DNA of 64,000 nt from Bolinopsis microptera (lineage: Eukaryota; Ctenophora; Tentaculata; Lobata; Bolinopsidae), in the NCBI RefSeq assembly GCF_026151205.1, contig NC_087082.1:715501-779500 (forward strand). The letters run 5' to 3'. The notes under the pieces were generated by a model. It was not told the DNA's origin and did no database searches. It saw only the letters and a program-made list of their open reading frames with translations. The translations under genes were made by a program, and so were the position numbers. The first letter of the stretch is position 1, and every line of letters starts with the position of its first letter. Shown one piece after another: positions 37,793 through 48,015 of the stretch.

Positions 37793-38402
37793 TCATCCGA
37801 TGTGAGTTCCTTTTCCTTTTCTTTGTCCTCGTTTTTCTTGATTTCCGATGGTGGTGCTTCCTCTGGCCTTTCCCGTGTCATTGTTACCTCCCTCGTTGAG
37901 AAAAGATGCTTCTGTCGCTGTTACCGTCAGCATACCCTCCGGGTTATAACTGAACTTAACGATCACCCGAGGTTCCCCCTGGGGCATAGGCATGATTTCC
38001 AAACTGAACATGCCTAAACACGTGTTTAGGCTTGCCCACTCGTTCTCTCCCCGATATACTGCTATCTTCATCGTCCACTGAAAATCCACGCTTGTGGTAA
38101 AGCCTTTCTCCCGTGTCACCGGTAGCTGGGCTCCTCTCGGAATCAGGGGTACAAACCCGTCGTTGATCACGCTGATTCCCAGGGTATGATTGGCCATCTC
38201 TGTAATTTCTGCGGGTTCTTCGCTGTCTGGGTTCTCGAGTAGTTGGCCAATCCTCCTGGCGGTACCCAGTGTTACCGCCCGGTCCACGTTAACTGGCTCG
38301 ATGAGTGATGCATTAGGTAGGGTATCTACCACGATGGTTTTCAGCAACGACAGACGAGAGCTACCGCCAACAAGTACCACTTCTGTGGTCACCGGTTTCA
38401 AG
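37793..38402 (-). pseudogene. HSP70-like C-terminal half, 5'-truncated
   Basis: The frame encodes TTEVVLVGGSSRLSLLKTIV, the conserved HSP70 adenosine-binding loop (VLVGGSSR-x-P). It continues with VNVDRAVTLGTARRIGQLL (equivalent to P-x-E-AVA-x-GAA), then a substrate-binding domain (TLGISVINDGFVPLIPRGAQ, YNPEGMLTVTATEA) and a basic Lys/Gly tail. About 200 of the usual 640 residues remain. The frame enters directly from a dispersed repeat at 38402, so the ATPase part has been lost. Divergence from canonical HSP70 (for example RAVTLGTARR) suggests an unusual paralogue. Confidence 0.75.
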
Positions 38403-38403
38403 T

Positions 38404-39000
38404 GAATAATAATAATATAACAGCTCCCATGAATAATGCCTTCTCTAGCTTCGACTCCGTGCCCCGTGGAGTGGCGCAACTTAAAATTCGCTGTAAGAAA
38501 AGTCGTTTGAAAGTTCCCATTGTGTTCGAGAAGGTAATGGACTGGGTCCTAACATTGTGTTTTTTGATTTGTCCCGAGTCATCTGGTGTCCAAAAGACAA
38601 CGTGGTCTGCATAATGAGATAATGTAATTTCTTGGCAAATAAATATGTTAAAAGATCAATAAAAGTCAGCTTATTTGAAGATTAACAAAAACCTATATTC
38701 CTTCGCAATAAAAACTGTGGTAGAAGAGTGATCTAAAAACCGATATTAAAAAATAAGCGCGCAATTTGGGTGCTGCTTGAACAAATAATTCTATAATTCG
38801 CATAAAATCATGCTCAACCTAGTGTTTTACTGTAACTGATTTTTCTTTTTAGTAATTAACACAAATAATAATAAAATCAAATATTTTGACTTCGATCTTA
38901 CTTCAAACTTGACTCTCAAGTGTTTTCAGGTCCGGGGTTTATAAATTATCATATCCTCCCATTTTATAACTCTATTATTTAGTTTGTAACTTTAAAACTT
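38404..39000. repeat. dispersed repeat, second copy (unfilled transposon site)
   Basis: Parallel to 33797-34380 and 41706-42310. The left border AATAATAATAATATAACAG is continuous here, giving the unfilled version of the site used by the IS1595/Merlin-type element at 30018. Confidence 0.7.
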
Positions 39001-39234
39001 TTCGTAGGACACTGCCTTTTCCCGTTAAATGTGTCTAATGATTTCAATAAAATTTAAATTGTGATTAGAAATATATTTCCACTGCTATAAAAAACTTATC
39101 AAACTTATCATTATATTGAAAGTTCATGCAATGGAGAAGATACAAGGTCTTAGAACTGAGGATTTATTCCTAGCTGAGAATTATAGTTTTATGCTTACTT
39201 CAGTTCCAACAAATTTATTTATAATTATTTTTAT
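39001..39234. repeat. 290-bp dispersed unit, further copy
   Basis: Matches 4885-5060 and 29390-29560. No gene. Confidence 0.6.
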
Positions 39235-39473
39235 AATAATCGTAAAGTAATGAACATTATTTGATTGCGAATCAATAATGAGTATTTTTTAAATTACGAA
39301 CTTGATCACCCTTCTGAATGTTGAGCACCTCTGGGTTAGCTACAACAGCATTATACTCAGTAGAAAAGAATGACAGAGCCTGTATTGGTACCTAACCAGA
39401 CCATTTTAACTGAAAACGAAAACATTATTTCATAAAATGACTTACATATAATCTACTAGCAGCTGTTGATTAC

Positions 39474-39630
39474 CTGTAATTGTTGTACTCAGATGCATAT
39501 ATGTGTCCAGGCATCGCTCAATCACAGGTATGAACACCGCTGCCAGTATTTTTTTATCTGTTTGATCCTCCTTGTCGTAGAGTCCTTCGTCGAGCAAGTA
39601 GGACAAATACTGCTTCAACCGAGTTTCAAC
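39474..39630 (-). CDS. 157-bp exon of unknown repeated gene, copy B
   Basis: The borders are a TATTTCACAG acceptor and a GTAATC donor, exactly as in copy A. It encodes VETRLKQYLSYLLDEGLYDK and KKILAAVFIPVIERCLDTYM. Differences from copy A are mainly single substitutions that keep the frame. Retention of reading frame and splice sites in two copies argues for past selection or recent duplication. Confidence 0.55.
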
Positions 39631-40169
39631 CTGTGAAATATGAATAAAAATATATTTTATATGCTTCCCTAGGCAATCAGACACAAACATAAGATGAATA
39701 TAATGGCCACTTGGTTTTGCTTCGTTCAGCCGATTAACCCTTACCCTTCGCAGCTGGAAAGTAGTGACCTAGAAAGTAAAAGATTGGAAAAAATGTTTAA
39801 AAAAGAAAATAAAATCAGACAAGAACTTACAGAAAAATGAGATTAAACACCGGATGAAAAACAATGAAAATAAAAAGTAGGAAGAAAAAAGGAAATGTTT
39901 TAAAGAAAGAAACTGTAAAGAGAAAGAAAATATCAGCACAATTTTACATTTCACAACTTTAGTCGCATATTTCTTCGTTTTGGATGCTTATATTATTCTC
40001 TGCTTCAGTGAGCACTCTGTTGAAAAAATTCGCTTTGAAGAGTTCTTCTCCAAAGCTTTTGTCTGCATGAGTTTGTAGGGTCTTCTTTCTTCTTACTTTA
40101 TTTCTAAAAAAGAAGAAATCTTATTTCTGCACAGGCTTCTGTAAGTTAGCAGACATGCAGATTTATAGC

Positions 40170-40460
40170 AGACATGCCGGGCTCTATTCCTTCTCTTCCT
40201 CTTCTTCATGTTGCAGTGTGGCCTTTGCGATGGCCATTTCCAGCTCGCCAATGTTCCGTCCTGTCTTTTTTAATACCACTGTCTTTTGAGAGTCTCTTCT
40301 CCCTGTTTATTCGGTGACAACCGTCAAAATGCCATCCCTGGCCATTTTAAACTTCACGTCCCTAGCCATTTTAAACTTCACATCCCTGCCATTTTAAACT
40401 TCACGTCCCTGGCTATTTTAAACTTCACGTCCCTGGCCATTTTAAACTTCACTACTTTGT
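40170..40460 (-). pseudogene. HSP70-like fragment with 24-bp tandem repeats, copy B
   Basis: The minus-strand frame gives GILTVV, then KTVVLKKTGRNIGELEMAIA and an acidic C-terminal EEEEEKE before a stop. Upstream are about five tandem copies of a 24-base unit (GGCCATTTTAAACTTCACGT on plus), each encoding a KFKMARDV-like octapeptide. Copy A has only one. The repeat expansion and truncated domain make it a pseudogene or an aberrant exon. Confidence 0.5.
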
Positions 40461-40739
40461 AGGACACTGTTTTCAGGACACTGCTTTTTTCCCCATACAT
40501 TTTTTTAATGATTTAAAAAATTTAAATTGTGATTAGAAATATACGTCCATATATTTTATATAACCCGTAGTTCTTACTTAGTATCCTCTGCTGCAGTAGG
40601 TTAAGGTATATCTCGTGAGCATCCCCGATTTGTTGAGGGTTGACTTCTACATCTGTTTATATGCAAAAATTGTCTTCCAACTTCCTTATTACTAAATATG
40701 CAGAATGGACAGTGATATTGGTACCTTGTCGGCTTTTTA

Positions 40740-40943
40740 TCATCCACATAGCAAAATGATGTTTCTGCCGACAACCGTCAATATGACCAAGTCGTCTATT
40801 CGTTTAAACTTTTTCACATGGTCTTTACCATGACTACTGGGAATGCACAATCCTGGTCTACAGAGCAAACAGGTACCTGCATTTGAGACGAGGTCAGTTT
40901 CTGTTAGCTTTGGGTTGAAGAGGAAATGCTTAAACTCATCCAT
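40740..40943 (-). pseudogene. Cys-containing exon of unknown gene, copy B
   Basis: Homologous to 28527-28742 (MDEFKHFLFNPKLTETDLVS, CLLCRPGLCIPSSHG). A single-base deletion near 40757 shifts the frame after VVG, shortening the product. This suggests decay relative to copy A. Confidence 0.4.
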
Positions 40944-41180
40944 TACTTTCTTCTTGCATCTAATGAATTGGCCTCATCTAAGGTAAAATAATTAGATTAA
41001 TGTAAGTTCAGACTTCTTAGTTTGTCTGCTATGCAGGCAACAGTTTTTGAAGAAAAAAAAACAGTCTTAAAAATGTAATTTCTCAAAATGCGGTTCGTGA
41101 TTATGAGCCAATGCAGCACGCACCCATCACTACCCATTTATGTAAATCGATGAGATGTACATCACTTTTTACTTTTTTAG

Positions 41181-41705
41181 GCGGTGCGCTTCATCTATAA
41201 AGCTATAACGATCAAACGGCTCTTTTGATGAGATGTAACATCTTTATTCTTAGTAGTTATTGAGTTATTGGATGAATGATCAAATCTGCTGTTGTATCTG
41301 GCTGACTATATAAAAATCATATTTTCAAGTTTATTATAAACTTTTTACCCATATAATGTTTCTAATGATTTCAATAAAATTTAAATTGTGATTAGAAATA
41401 TATTTTCACTGCTAAAAAAGGGAAAAAAACTATCAAACTTATTCTTATATTGAAAGTTCATGCTGCATGCAATGGAGACGATACAAGGCCTTAGAACTGA
41501 GGATTTCTAACTAACTGAGAATTATAGTTTTATGCTTACTTCAGTTCCATTAGCACTATGTTGAGCTTATACATCTCACCACCAAGGATGTTGTCTTCTT
41601 TGTCTATCGGGCACTGTTTGCAGGACACGGAATCGTTCTTAATCTAGTGGTATCAATGTTATGCCGATTACATTGTTGAACTCGCCACCTTGGGTTTCGA
41701 GTGAA
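41181..41705. repeat. repeat mosaic: 290-bp unit and HSP70-associated block
   Basis: 41220-41590 corresponds to 29270-29600. 41610-41705 corresponds to 29910-30010 (GGACACGGAATCGTTCTTAA), the sequence between the HSP70-like fragment and the IS1595/Merlin-type insertion. No gene. Confidence 0.55.
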
Positions 41706-42600
41706 TAATAATAATATAACAGCTCCCAATAATAATAATATAACTGCTCCCATGAATAATGCCTTCTCTAGCTTCGACTCCGTGCAGTGGAGCAACTTAA
41801 AATTTGCTGTAAGAAAAGTCATTAACGTTTGAAAGTTCCCATTGTATTGGAGAAGGTAATGGACTCGGTCCTAACATTGTGTTTTATGATTTGTCTCGAG
41901 TCATCTGGTATCCAAAAGACAACGTGGTCTGCATAATGAGATAATGTAATTTCTTGGCAAATAAATATGTTAAAAGATCAATAAAAGTCAGCTTATTTGA
42001 AGATTAACAAATATCTATAATCTTTTGCAATACAAACTCTGGCAGAAGAGTGATCTAAAAACAGACATTAAAAAATAAGCGCACAAATTAGGTGCTGCTT
42101 GAACAAATAATTCTATAATTCACATAAAATCATACTCAACCTAGTGTTTTATTGTAACTGATTTTTCTTTCTAGTAATTACAGTAACACAATTAATAATA
42201 AATCAAATATTTTGACTTCGATCTTAATTCAAACTTGACTCTCAAGTGTTTTCAGGTCCGGGGTTTATAAATTATCATATCCTCCCATTTTATAACTATA
42301 TTATTTAGTTTGTAACTTTAAAACCATTTAAACTCAGCCGGTTAGCTCTAAGGTCGTGGAACTGCAAACCGGAGAAATATCCGGAGAAATATCAGTAGAC
42401 GATCTCCGTCTAATAATTTGGCATAATATCCGGCTGTGGAACTGGGGTGTGGAACTGGGGTGTTAAGCTATGTCAAACTTGTTAACTTTGAATAGCTCTC
42501 CTCCGAGAATGCTTGTGCACTGTTTAGGGGACGCTGGACTGTTAAAATTCTTCTTATATTTTTGTATGATGCTTGTGTTAAAGGGCGTGCTCGGTTTTTA
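41706..42600. repeat. dispersed repeat, third copy, with small insert
   Basis: Parallel to 33797-34560. Relative to that copy it has a roughly 110-base insert at about 42353-42462 bounded by GTGGAACTG-type sequence, with inverted CCGGAGAAATAT/ATATCCGG pieces; this may be a small MITE. No coding region. Confidence 0.6.
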
Positions 42601-42965
42601 CCACGTGCAATTACTTAACGGCCTACTTTAAGTGTTTATTTCCTTCCTGACTGCTAGAAATTTTCTATCTGGTATACTTCATTTAATTCGGATGACATTA
42701 ATTTAAATAAGTATAATCGGGCTCCTTTTATCTTATATCTAGCGTAGAAATCCAAATTCCGATGTTGTGGAATTTCTCCGGTTTGAGACTCACTTTGGGA
42801 AGCAGTGCAAGCCCAAACTCTCAATTGTACAAGATAGATTTTAGGACAGAGAATTAATTGCATTGATGGACCTTAGAATTTTAGGTGAATTTATACCTGG
42901 AAGATAACCAACTAATAATAGTAAATAAGGATGTTAAAAATAGTGACATTAACTTAAACAGCAAT
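42601..42965. other. no supported gene
   Basis: A 69-codon minus-strand frame at 42654-42863 has no recognisable motif. The stretch is otherwise AT-rich with no repeats of note. Confidence 0.4.
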
Positions 42966-42971
42966 AAACTA

Positions 42972-43286
42972 TCATGACAAGTCCGTTTCCCCGCGCGGTC
43001 CAGGTATATTTACCAGAATGGCAGTGACAAGTGCAGATGAAGGCGGCAGAGAGTCGATGGGGACGATGCTTTCAATCACAGTCTTGATGAGATCTACTAT
43101 TTCATTCTGGATGTCGGCAGACAAGAGTGTTGCATTTTTAGGTGCAGATATACAGTGTTTCTTGAGTGTTGCATGTTTAGGTGCAGATATACAGTGTTTC
43201 TTGAGTGTTGCATGTTTAGGTGCAGATATACAGTGTTTCTTGAGAGCTCCGTCCGCAGCCCGGAAATTCATTTGTAGACGGTTCAT
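42972..43286 (-). CDS. ORF with three 13-residue repeats, 104 aa
   Basis: The frame begins MNRLQMNFRAADGALKKHCI. It contains three tandem copies of KKHCISAPKHATL (39-base DNA repeats at about 43120-43240), then a helical segment (NEIVDLIKTVIESIVPIDSL) and ends GPRGETDLS. The DNA repeats are almost perfect, indicating recent expansion. No family is recognised. It lies at the start of the multi-copy region that fills the right third of the window and may be an exon. Confidence 0.4.
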   Translation of the reverse strand: MNRLQMNFRAADGALKKHCISAPKHATLKKHCISAPKHATLKKHCISAPKNATLLSADIQNEIVDLIKTVIESIVPIDSLPPSSALVTAILVNIPGPRGETDLS

Positions 43287-43817
43287 CTCCTGTACTGTTT
43301 ACGACCCATACTTCATCTCTGTTTCCCCTGAGGGCGATTTATTTTATCATTGGTCCATTTAGCTCTGCTTGATTATTATTCAAAATTTTGGATTCTATTC
43401 ACTGCTGAGTCGTTTGATGGCTGCTCTGCAGGGTCGTGTTGGTAGGTACTTCACAAATGCAATGATGCACACCTAGATAGTCCAGGAAATACGGACAATA
43501 TCCTTCTCCTTCCTTTTTGGGTCTCCCAATGTGCCACTTATTATCCAGGCTATACTATAACATGATAATGTCGTGTTTTATGAGCAACTGATCGGCATTT
43601 TCGTTCTCGCAATCAACTCACAATTAGTTATGTAATTACATTAAAATTAAATGTATATTAGAAAATTTGTGGAACTACAATAGTTGCTCTGTTGTATGTA
43701 CTCCTTGTATAGTTCTCCTCCAAATATGTTAACTCCTTTGTCTCTTGTGTAGTTCGTAGATTTCTCCACCAAATTTGTTGACTTCTTTATCCATTGCGTA
43801 GTTCTTAGCCATCGCTT

Positions 43818-44087
43818 TTAATGAGTTTGAAAAGACGAGGATCCCTGATGTTCTTCCTCTGGTTCTAGCTTAATGACATTTCTGATGAGGCTGTACACAA
43901 CGGTCGTGCACTTTATCAATCGTACCCACCGTTCAGTGACTTCGGGTCCTTGTAATGTCTGGTATAAAATTACGGCATCAGAGGGCCCCAGACACAAATA
44001 AGTATGGACAATATCCATCAACCTCTTTTTAGTGAGAGGAGTGGAACTGTCGGAGTAGACTGTCTCGCGAAGTCCGTCAGCTTTCAA
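43818..44087 (-). CDS. unrecognised ORF, 89 aa
   Basis: The frame reads KADGLRETVYSDSSTPLTKK, then LMDIVHTYLCLGPSDAVILY and IRNVIKLEPEEEHQGSSSF. It is helical in character with an acidic end. A basic stretch upstream on the same strand (about 44090-44170, KKRKA-type) could belong to it after splicing. It has no recognised domain and occurs once in the window. Confidence 0.35.
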   Translation of the reverse strand: MKADGLRETVYSDSSTPLTKKRLMDIVHTYLCLGPSDAVILYQTLQGPEVTERWVRLIKCTTVVYSLIRNVIKLEPEEEHQGSSSFQTH

Positions 44088-44229
44088 CTTCCTATTTTTC
44101 GTCTGCTTTACCTTACAAAGGACAAAACTTCCATTTCTAGGTACTTCAGCTTTCCTTTTTCGCTTTAAGCTCTACAAGGCTTTAATCTTTCGAAAATCTG
44201 GAACTCTTATAACTGCCAGAGCAGTTCTT

Positions 44230-44540
44230 AAATTTATTTCTTCAGAATCTTCGTATAACTTCGATTACTAGTATAAAAATACCATGACGACACTCGTCTT
44301 GTCTGATCGTATTCAACTTTTTTCAATAATGCGAAATTCTGAAAAACAAGTTTTGAGGTACCCTTAAAATTAATAAAAGGGAAATAAAAGCGAAAAGAGA
44401 ACTTGAAGAAGCAAAAAAGGTGCAGGTATTAAAAGAAAAAGAAAAAGAAAAAGAAAAAGAAAAAGAAAAAGAAAAAGAAAAAGAAAAAGAAAAAGAAAAA
44501 GAAAAAGAAAAAGAAAAAGAAAATAAAATACAATAATTCG
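44230..44540. repeat. right-hand family unit 1: 5' block and (GAAAAA)n microsatellite
   Basis: The block ACCATGACGACACTCGTCTTGTCTG followed by an AAG-rich stretch and (AAGAAA)n at 44433-44523 recurs at about 56100-56335 and 59275-59485. A similar microsatellite stands alone at 46660-46770. The microsatellite has a period of six bases and about 15 units here. Long Phe/Leu frames across it are artefacts. Confidence 0.75.
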
Positions 44541-44700
44541 ATTTTGTTGGTAAGAGTTCTGACTTTCCCAGTCATGAGTCATACTGTTAGTGAATTTAAG
44601 TATCCTAACAGCCCCTAGAGATACGGATAAAATATCTGACTCCTCCTCAATATAATCTTCCAGGTCTGAGTAAGCTGAATTTTGTGCCATCCCCATGATG
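44541..44700 (-). CDS. acidic exon of the right-hand gene family, unit 1
   Basis: The minus-strand frame encodes AYSDLEDYIEEESDILSVSL and continues with GAVRILKFTNSMTHDWESQN. An AAATTCAG acceptor candidate precedes AYSDLED. Related copies lie at about 56360-56500 and 62800-62880. The acidic segment has no known domain. It lies downstream of the coiled-coil exon on the same strand and may be spliced to it. Confidence 0.4.
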
Positions 44701-44796
44701 ATTGATGCATTGGCCACCAAAAGAGCCGCAAAGCAATGAAGTTCGCACAATAACAGATGCTTATGGGTCGCTTTAAACATGAAATAAGACACTTAC

Positions 44797-44989
44797 CAAA
44801 CTGTCATACATCAGCTTTGCGTGGTGCGCCACGCCCCTAGATATCCGCTTAGCAAACTGTAACCCCCGGGATAAAAGCTGCATTCGCAGGTAACTCACTT
44901 TTTGCTCCAGCTCTCGGACCTCTGTACGTAGCCTTTTAACCTCATTTACCCTCCATACCGGCAACATAATGCAATAGAAACTCCTCAAG
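44797..44989 (-). CDS. coiled-coil exon of the right-hand gene family, unit 1
   Basis: The 193-base exon is bordered by a GTAAGT donor at 44795-44796 and a CAG acceptor candidate at 44990-44992 (here TAGCAG-like). It encodes a heptad-patterned helix: VNEVKRLRTEVRELEQKVSY and LRMQLLSRGLQFAKRISRGV. The copy at 56613-56805 has identical length and borders. Leucine-zipper-like helices suggest a self-associating protein. The family is unknown. Confidence 0.5.
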
Positions 44990-45074
44990 CTGCTACAATG
45001 TATCGATCAACAATCTATAAAGTACAACAAAATAACATTTATGTAATTATATATTACAGTAAACATACTACTCA

Positions 45075-45240
45075 CCACTGGAGGTTCCTGAGGCTCAACC
45101 CGAGCCACGGGTCGGCTATGCCTCTCAGCATCTTCAGTAGACCTTCTCCTTTTCCTACTTTACCCCTTATCGGATGATCCGGACATGTCAGAAATTTGGG
45201 AGACTGTACGAAAAGCACAATTTCGATTTCAAATGAACCA
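45075..45240 (-). pseudogene. basic N-terminal exon of the right-hand family, unit 1
   Basis: This segment corresponds to 57365-57510, where an ATG is followed by SGSPDKGKGRKRRRSSDSED, a strongly basic, nuclear-localisation-like start. It ends at a CCAGTG|GTGAGT donor. In this copy a base change breaks the basic frame early. A third copy is at 46795-46920. Confidence 0.4.
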
Positions 45241-45259
45241 CCACTCGATTTCAAGTGAA

Positions 45260-46500
45260 CTGAACACTAACTTTTAAGACTTGAATTTAATGCCTAATGC
45301 AGCCCAAACAATGATTGACAGTTAAACTGATAATTGCACAGTTCCGACATCGAATATATAGAATTTTACAATTATTTCATATGATGCCTTAACATTTTAT
45401 ACTAGTCCCGTAATTATTTTTCACCTTCAACAATATACGAAGCAGTACTGTCTGGAGCTGCTTGATTCAGCTTAAAAAGTCACGTTCAATTATCGCGCTT
45501 TTCTCAGTAATCGTTCATCAGGCACTCCGTTCTCAGCAATAATTCGATTTTTATACAACATCATTTTCTTTGCAGTCGCGGCTATCAATCAACTTCTAAA
45601 TCATTGCCAAAATGTCTTCAACCATCTTTAAAATATTGCACAACTAGCTCCTAAACCTCCGTTATATTTAATAAGATACTGCTGCTAACTTTGCACTATG
45701 GCACCCCTGTGTCGATCGATCGTCATCGATCGGCGCTAGCTGCTTCAACTTCAAGTTCAAGCGTGATTCGTGAAAGAGCCCTTAACTGGTAGTGGTTACT
45801 GCAGTAATCTTTTTTACTCATAAAACTGGGCGGCGCTCTTGTCATTCCGCTGCAATATTTTTATTCAATAAACTCTTTATCAATGTTTATGAATATAAAC
45901 ACTTGGTATTATTTTAGCCTGGATCGGTCAAGGTATTGTTTTTTACATATAAACTTGAAACGCTTCGTATGCCCTCCTATTAGTATTTGACATTTTGAGT
46001 GTTTTGAAATATTTGATTCGCGTGTTAAAATACTGAGCAGCGTATATAATACTATAATACCTCCGCCACTGGGTGCTGCGCGCGATAATTCCCGACAGCA
46101 CAGCTTGCTGGAGGGAACGTGCGGGCACGAAGTTGCGGAGGTATTATATTTTATAATACATTCCGGAGGCTTCATGAACGCATTTGGTTTCTTTGCGGAC
46201 AAGATCGTATGATTTTGTTGCTGCTAGTATAGTAGAATAGTTTTAATTTTTCATGTGACAGTTTAATAAGTGATAAATATTATTCACTTGGGATGCATTG
46301 AACAAAGGAAACTTCTTTTTGAAAGTATAAAATGGAGTAAGCATTTTTGGAAGTTTAAATACGAAACATAATATTTCAGATACAAAATATAATATTTTAG
46401 ATACAAAATATCATATTTTAGAAATTGGACTTCGATCAAAACAATGAATCAAGATTCAAGGGCGGCATTAATATTGTTCTGTACTAGTAATAGGTAATTT
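45260..46500. other. repeat-derived interval, no gene
   Basis: 45280-45600 is homologous to 46980-47275 and 57580-57900 (block GAAGCAGTACTGTCTGGAGC and CAATAATTCGATTTTTATAC), which in those copies lies just downstream of the envelope-like gene. Here the envelope-like gene is missing. The remaining 45600-46500 has no recognised feature apart from the palindromic CGATCGATCGTCATCGATCG near 45715. Confidence 0.45.
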
Positions 46501-46639
46501 AATAATCCCTCCATAAATTTGTTATTTGAGAAAATGGGATGTTAATGTCCTCGTTAAGTTCACTCTCGATGGGTTCACTCTTAATTAAAGTTTTGACTAC
46601 GTAGTCAGTTTCTGATAGGGATTCCAGATCTGAATCTGT

Positions 46640-46780
46640 GATGTCGATTATGGTGTAAAAGAAAAAGAAAAAGAAAAGAAAAAGAAAAAGAAAAAGAAAA
46701 AGAAAAAGAAAAAGAAAAAGAAAAAGAAAAAGAAAAAGAAAAAGAAAAAGAAAAAGAAAAAGAAAAAGAAAATATATTAC
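46640..46780. repeat. (GAAAAA)n microsatellite
   Basis: About 19 units of AAGAAA at 46656-46770. It follows an acidic coding-like stretch on the minus strand (DSDLESLSETDYV) that I cannot assign. Confidence 0.8.
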
Positions 46781-46794
46781 AGTAAACCTACTAC

Positions 46795-46920
46795 TCACCA
46801 CTGGAGGTTCCTGAGGCTCAACCCGAGCCACGGGTCGGCCACGCCCCTCAGCTATCGCTGGACCTTCTCCTCTTCCTACCTTTCCCCTTATCGGATGATT
46901 CGGACATGTCAGAAATTTGG
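46795..46920 (-). CDS. basic N-terminal exon of the right-hand family, unit 2
   Basis: The minus strand has an ATG preceding a Ser/Glu/Ser-Asp-Lys-Gly start and a basic Arg/Lys cluster, then frame-dependent sequence EGRGRPVARVEPQEPPV up to a GTGAGTAG donor at about 46796-46800. Different copies use slightly shifted frames, so at least some are broken. A nuclear-localised DNA- or RNA-binding product is a guess. Confidence 0.35.
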
Positions 46921-47255
46921 GAGACTGTACGAAAAGCACAATATTCGATTGCAAATGAACCACCACTCGATTTTAAGTGAACTGAACACTAATTTTTAAG
47001 ACTTGAATTTACTGCCTATGATTGACACAATTATGTCATATGATGCCTTAACATTTTATTCTAGTCCCGTAATTATTTTTCACTTTCTAAAACATACGAA
47101 GCAGTACTGTCTGGAGCTGCTTGATTCAGCTTAAAAAGTCACGTTCAATTATTGCGCTTTTCTCAATAATCGTTCATCAGATTACTGATGAACGATTCCG
47201 TTCTCAGCAATAATTCGATTTTTATACAACTTAATTTTCTTCGCAACCGCGGCTA

Positions 47256-47820
47256 TCAATAAACTTCTAAATCATTGCCAAAAGTCTGTCCTTTGAGGAC
47301 AAACTGCAACAGGTCTGCCAGCGCTTTGTCCTGATGCCAGCCTCTATTGACTTCGAATTTTTCTGCATGTACTCTCTCATATTTTCTATTTGGATTTTGT
47401 TGGATGTTGCAAGTCCCATGGATGTTGATTGCTGAAACTAACCCTAAAGCGACCCCGGCCGCCACATAGGCCCCTACTATCCGTTTTGAGCGCTTATGGG
47501 TGGTATTACAGTGCCCCACCGTCGAATTTAGTATTTTACAAGTGTCGTATGTGAACGTATGTTTTGTGAATAAGATTGCCTGTGTCATTTCTTCATACTT
47601 TGCAATAGTTTTCTCAATATTTTTCAATATGGGAGGCATGGTGAGACGGCACCTGAAACTCTCTACCGATGTATCGAAATCGATTGGATCGACCGTGATG
47701 ACCACGGTCATCAGTTGTAAACTCGGGTGACTAAACACAGTCCCCTTTCGCTCTAGGAGCATTCCCCATTCAGGGATAGTGATTAAATCGATGAAAGCAT
47801 TAGGAGCGTGATTAAAAGTT
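47256..47820 (-). pseudogene. envelope-like glycoprotein gene, downstream part (split copy)
   Basis: This is the 3' two thirds of a copy of the gene at 57879-58553. The N-terminal third lies 6.9 kb away at 54730-54852, because a poly-G-ended transposon inserted between them. The segment retains a conserved Cys pattern, a dibasic-type cleavage site (KRSKR) and a following small-residue hydrophobic stretch. It ends at the same position as the other copy. Substitutions are few. The split makes the copy non-functional. Confidence 0.7.
47815..47820. repeat. target-site duplication AAAGTT, left
   Basis: AAAGTT precedes the poly-G end here and follows the other end at 54730-54735. The related unfilled copy near 58431 reads AAAGGTTACC, consistent with a six-base duplication. 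Confidence 0.75.
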
Positions 47821-47869
47821 GGGGGGGGGGGGGGGGGGGGGCCAACCATATTAAAGTATATTAAAATGT

Positions 47870-48015
47870 AGGATTTTTTCCGATTTTGACCCGGGGATAT
47901 ACTTTAATATACTTTAATATACTTTGATATACTTTAATATACTTTAATATACTTTAATATACTTTAATATACGTTAATACACTTTAATACACTTTAATAC
48001 ACTTTAATATACCTA
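47870..48015. repeat. (ATACTTTAAT)n subterminal array
   Basis: About 12 tandem copies of the decamer ATACTTTAAT with variants ATACGTTAAT and ACACTTTAAT. The right end of the element has only two copies (54680-54702). Expanded subterminal repeats often bind transposase. Confidence 0.85.

Larger units (their letters stand above)
39235..41180 (-). repeat. segmental repeat copy B (uninterrupted)
   Basis: Parallel to 22320-23482 joined to 28443-28900. It provides the empty insertion site of the gypsy element near 40650 (TTCTACATCTG). It contains the exon at 39474-39630, an HSP70-like fragment and the Cys-containing segment, all on the minus strand. Confidence 0.75.

Noticed and set aside
44370-44792. 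Phe/Leu-rich minus-strand frame that looks like a membrane protein
   Set aside because: The hydrophobic stretch is only the (GAAAAA)n microsatellite translated; the same happens at 46499-46966 and 56152-56385.
47821-47841. Poly-G run as assembly gap or sequencing artefact
   Set aside because: It sits exactly at an element end, is matched by a complementary run at the other end, and is bounded by a six-base target duplication. Its precise length is still unreliable.
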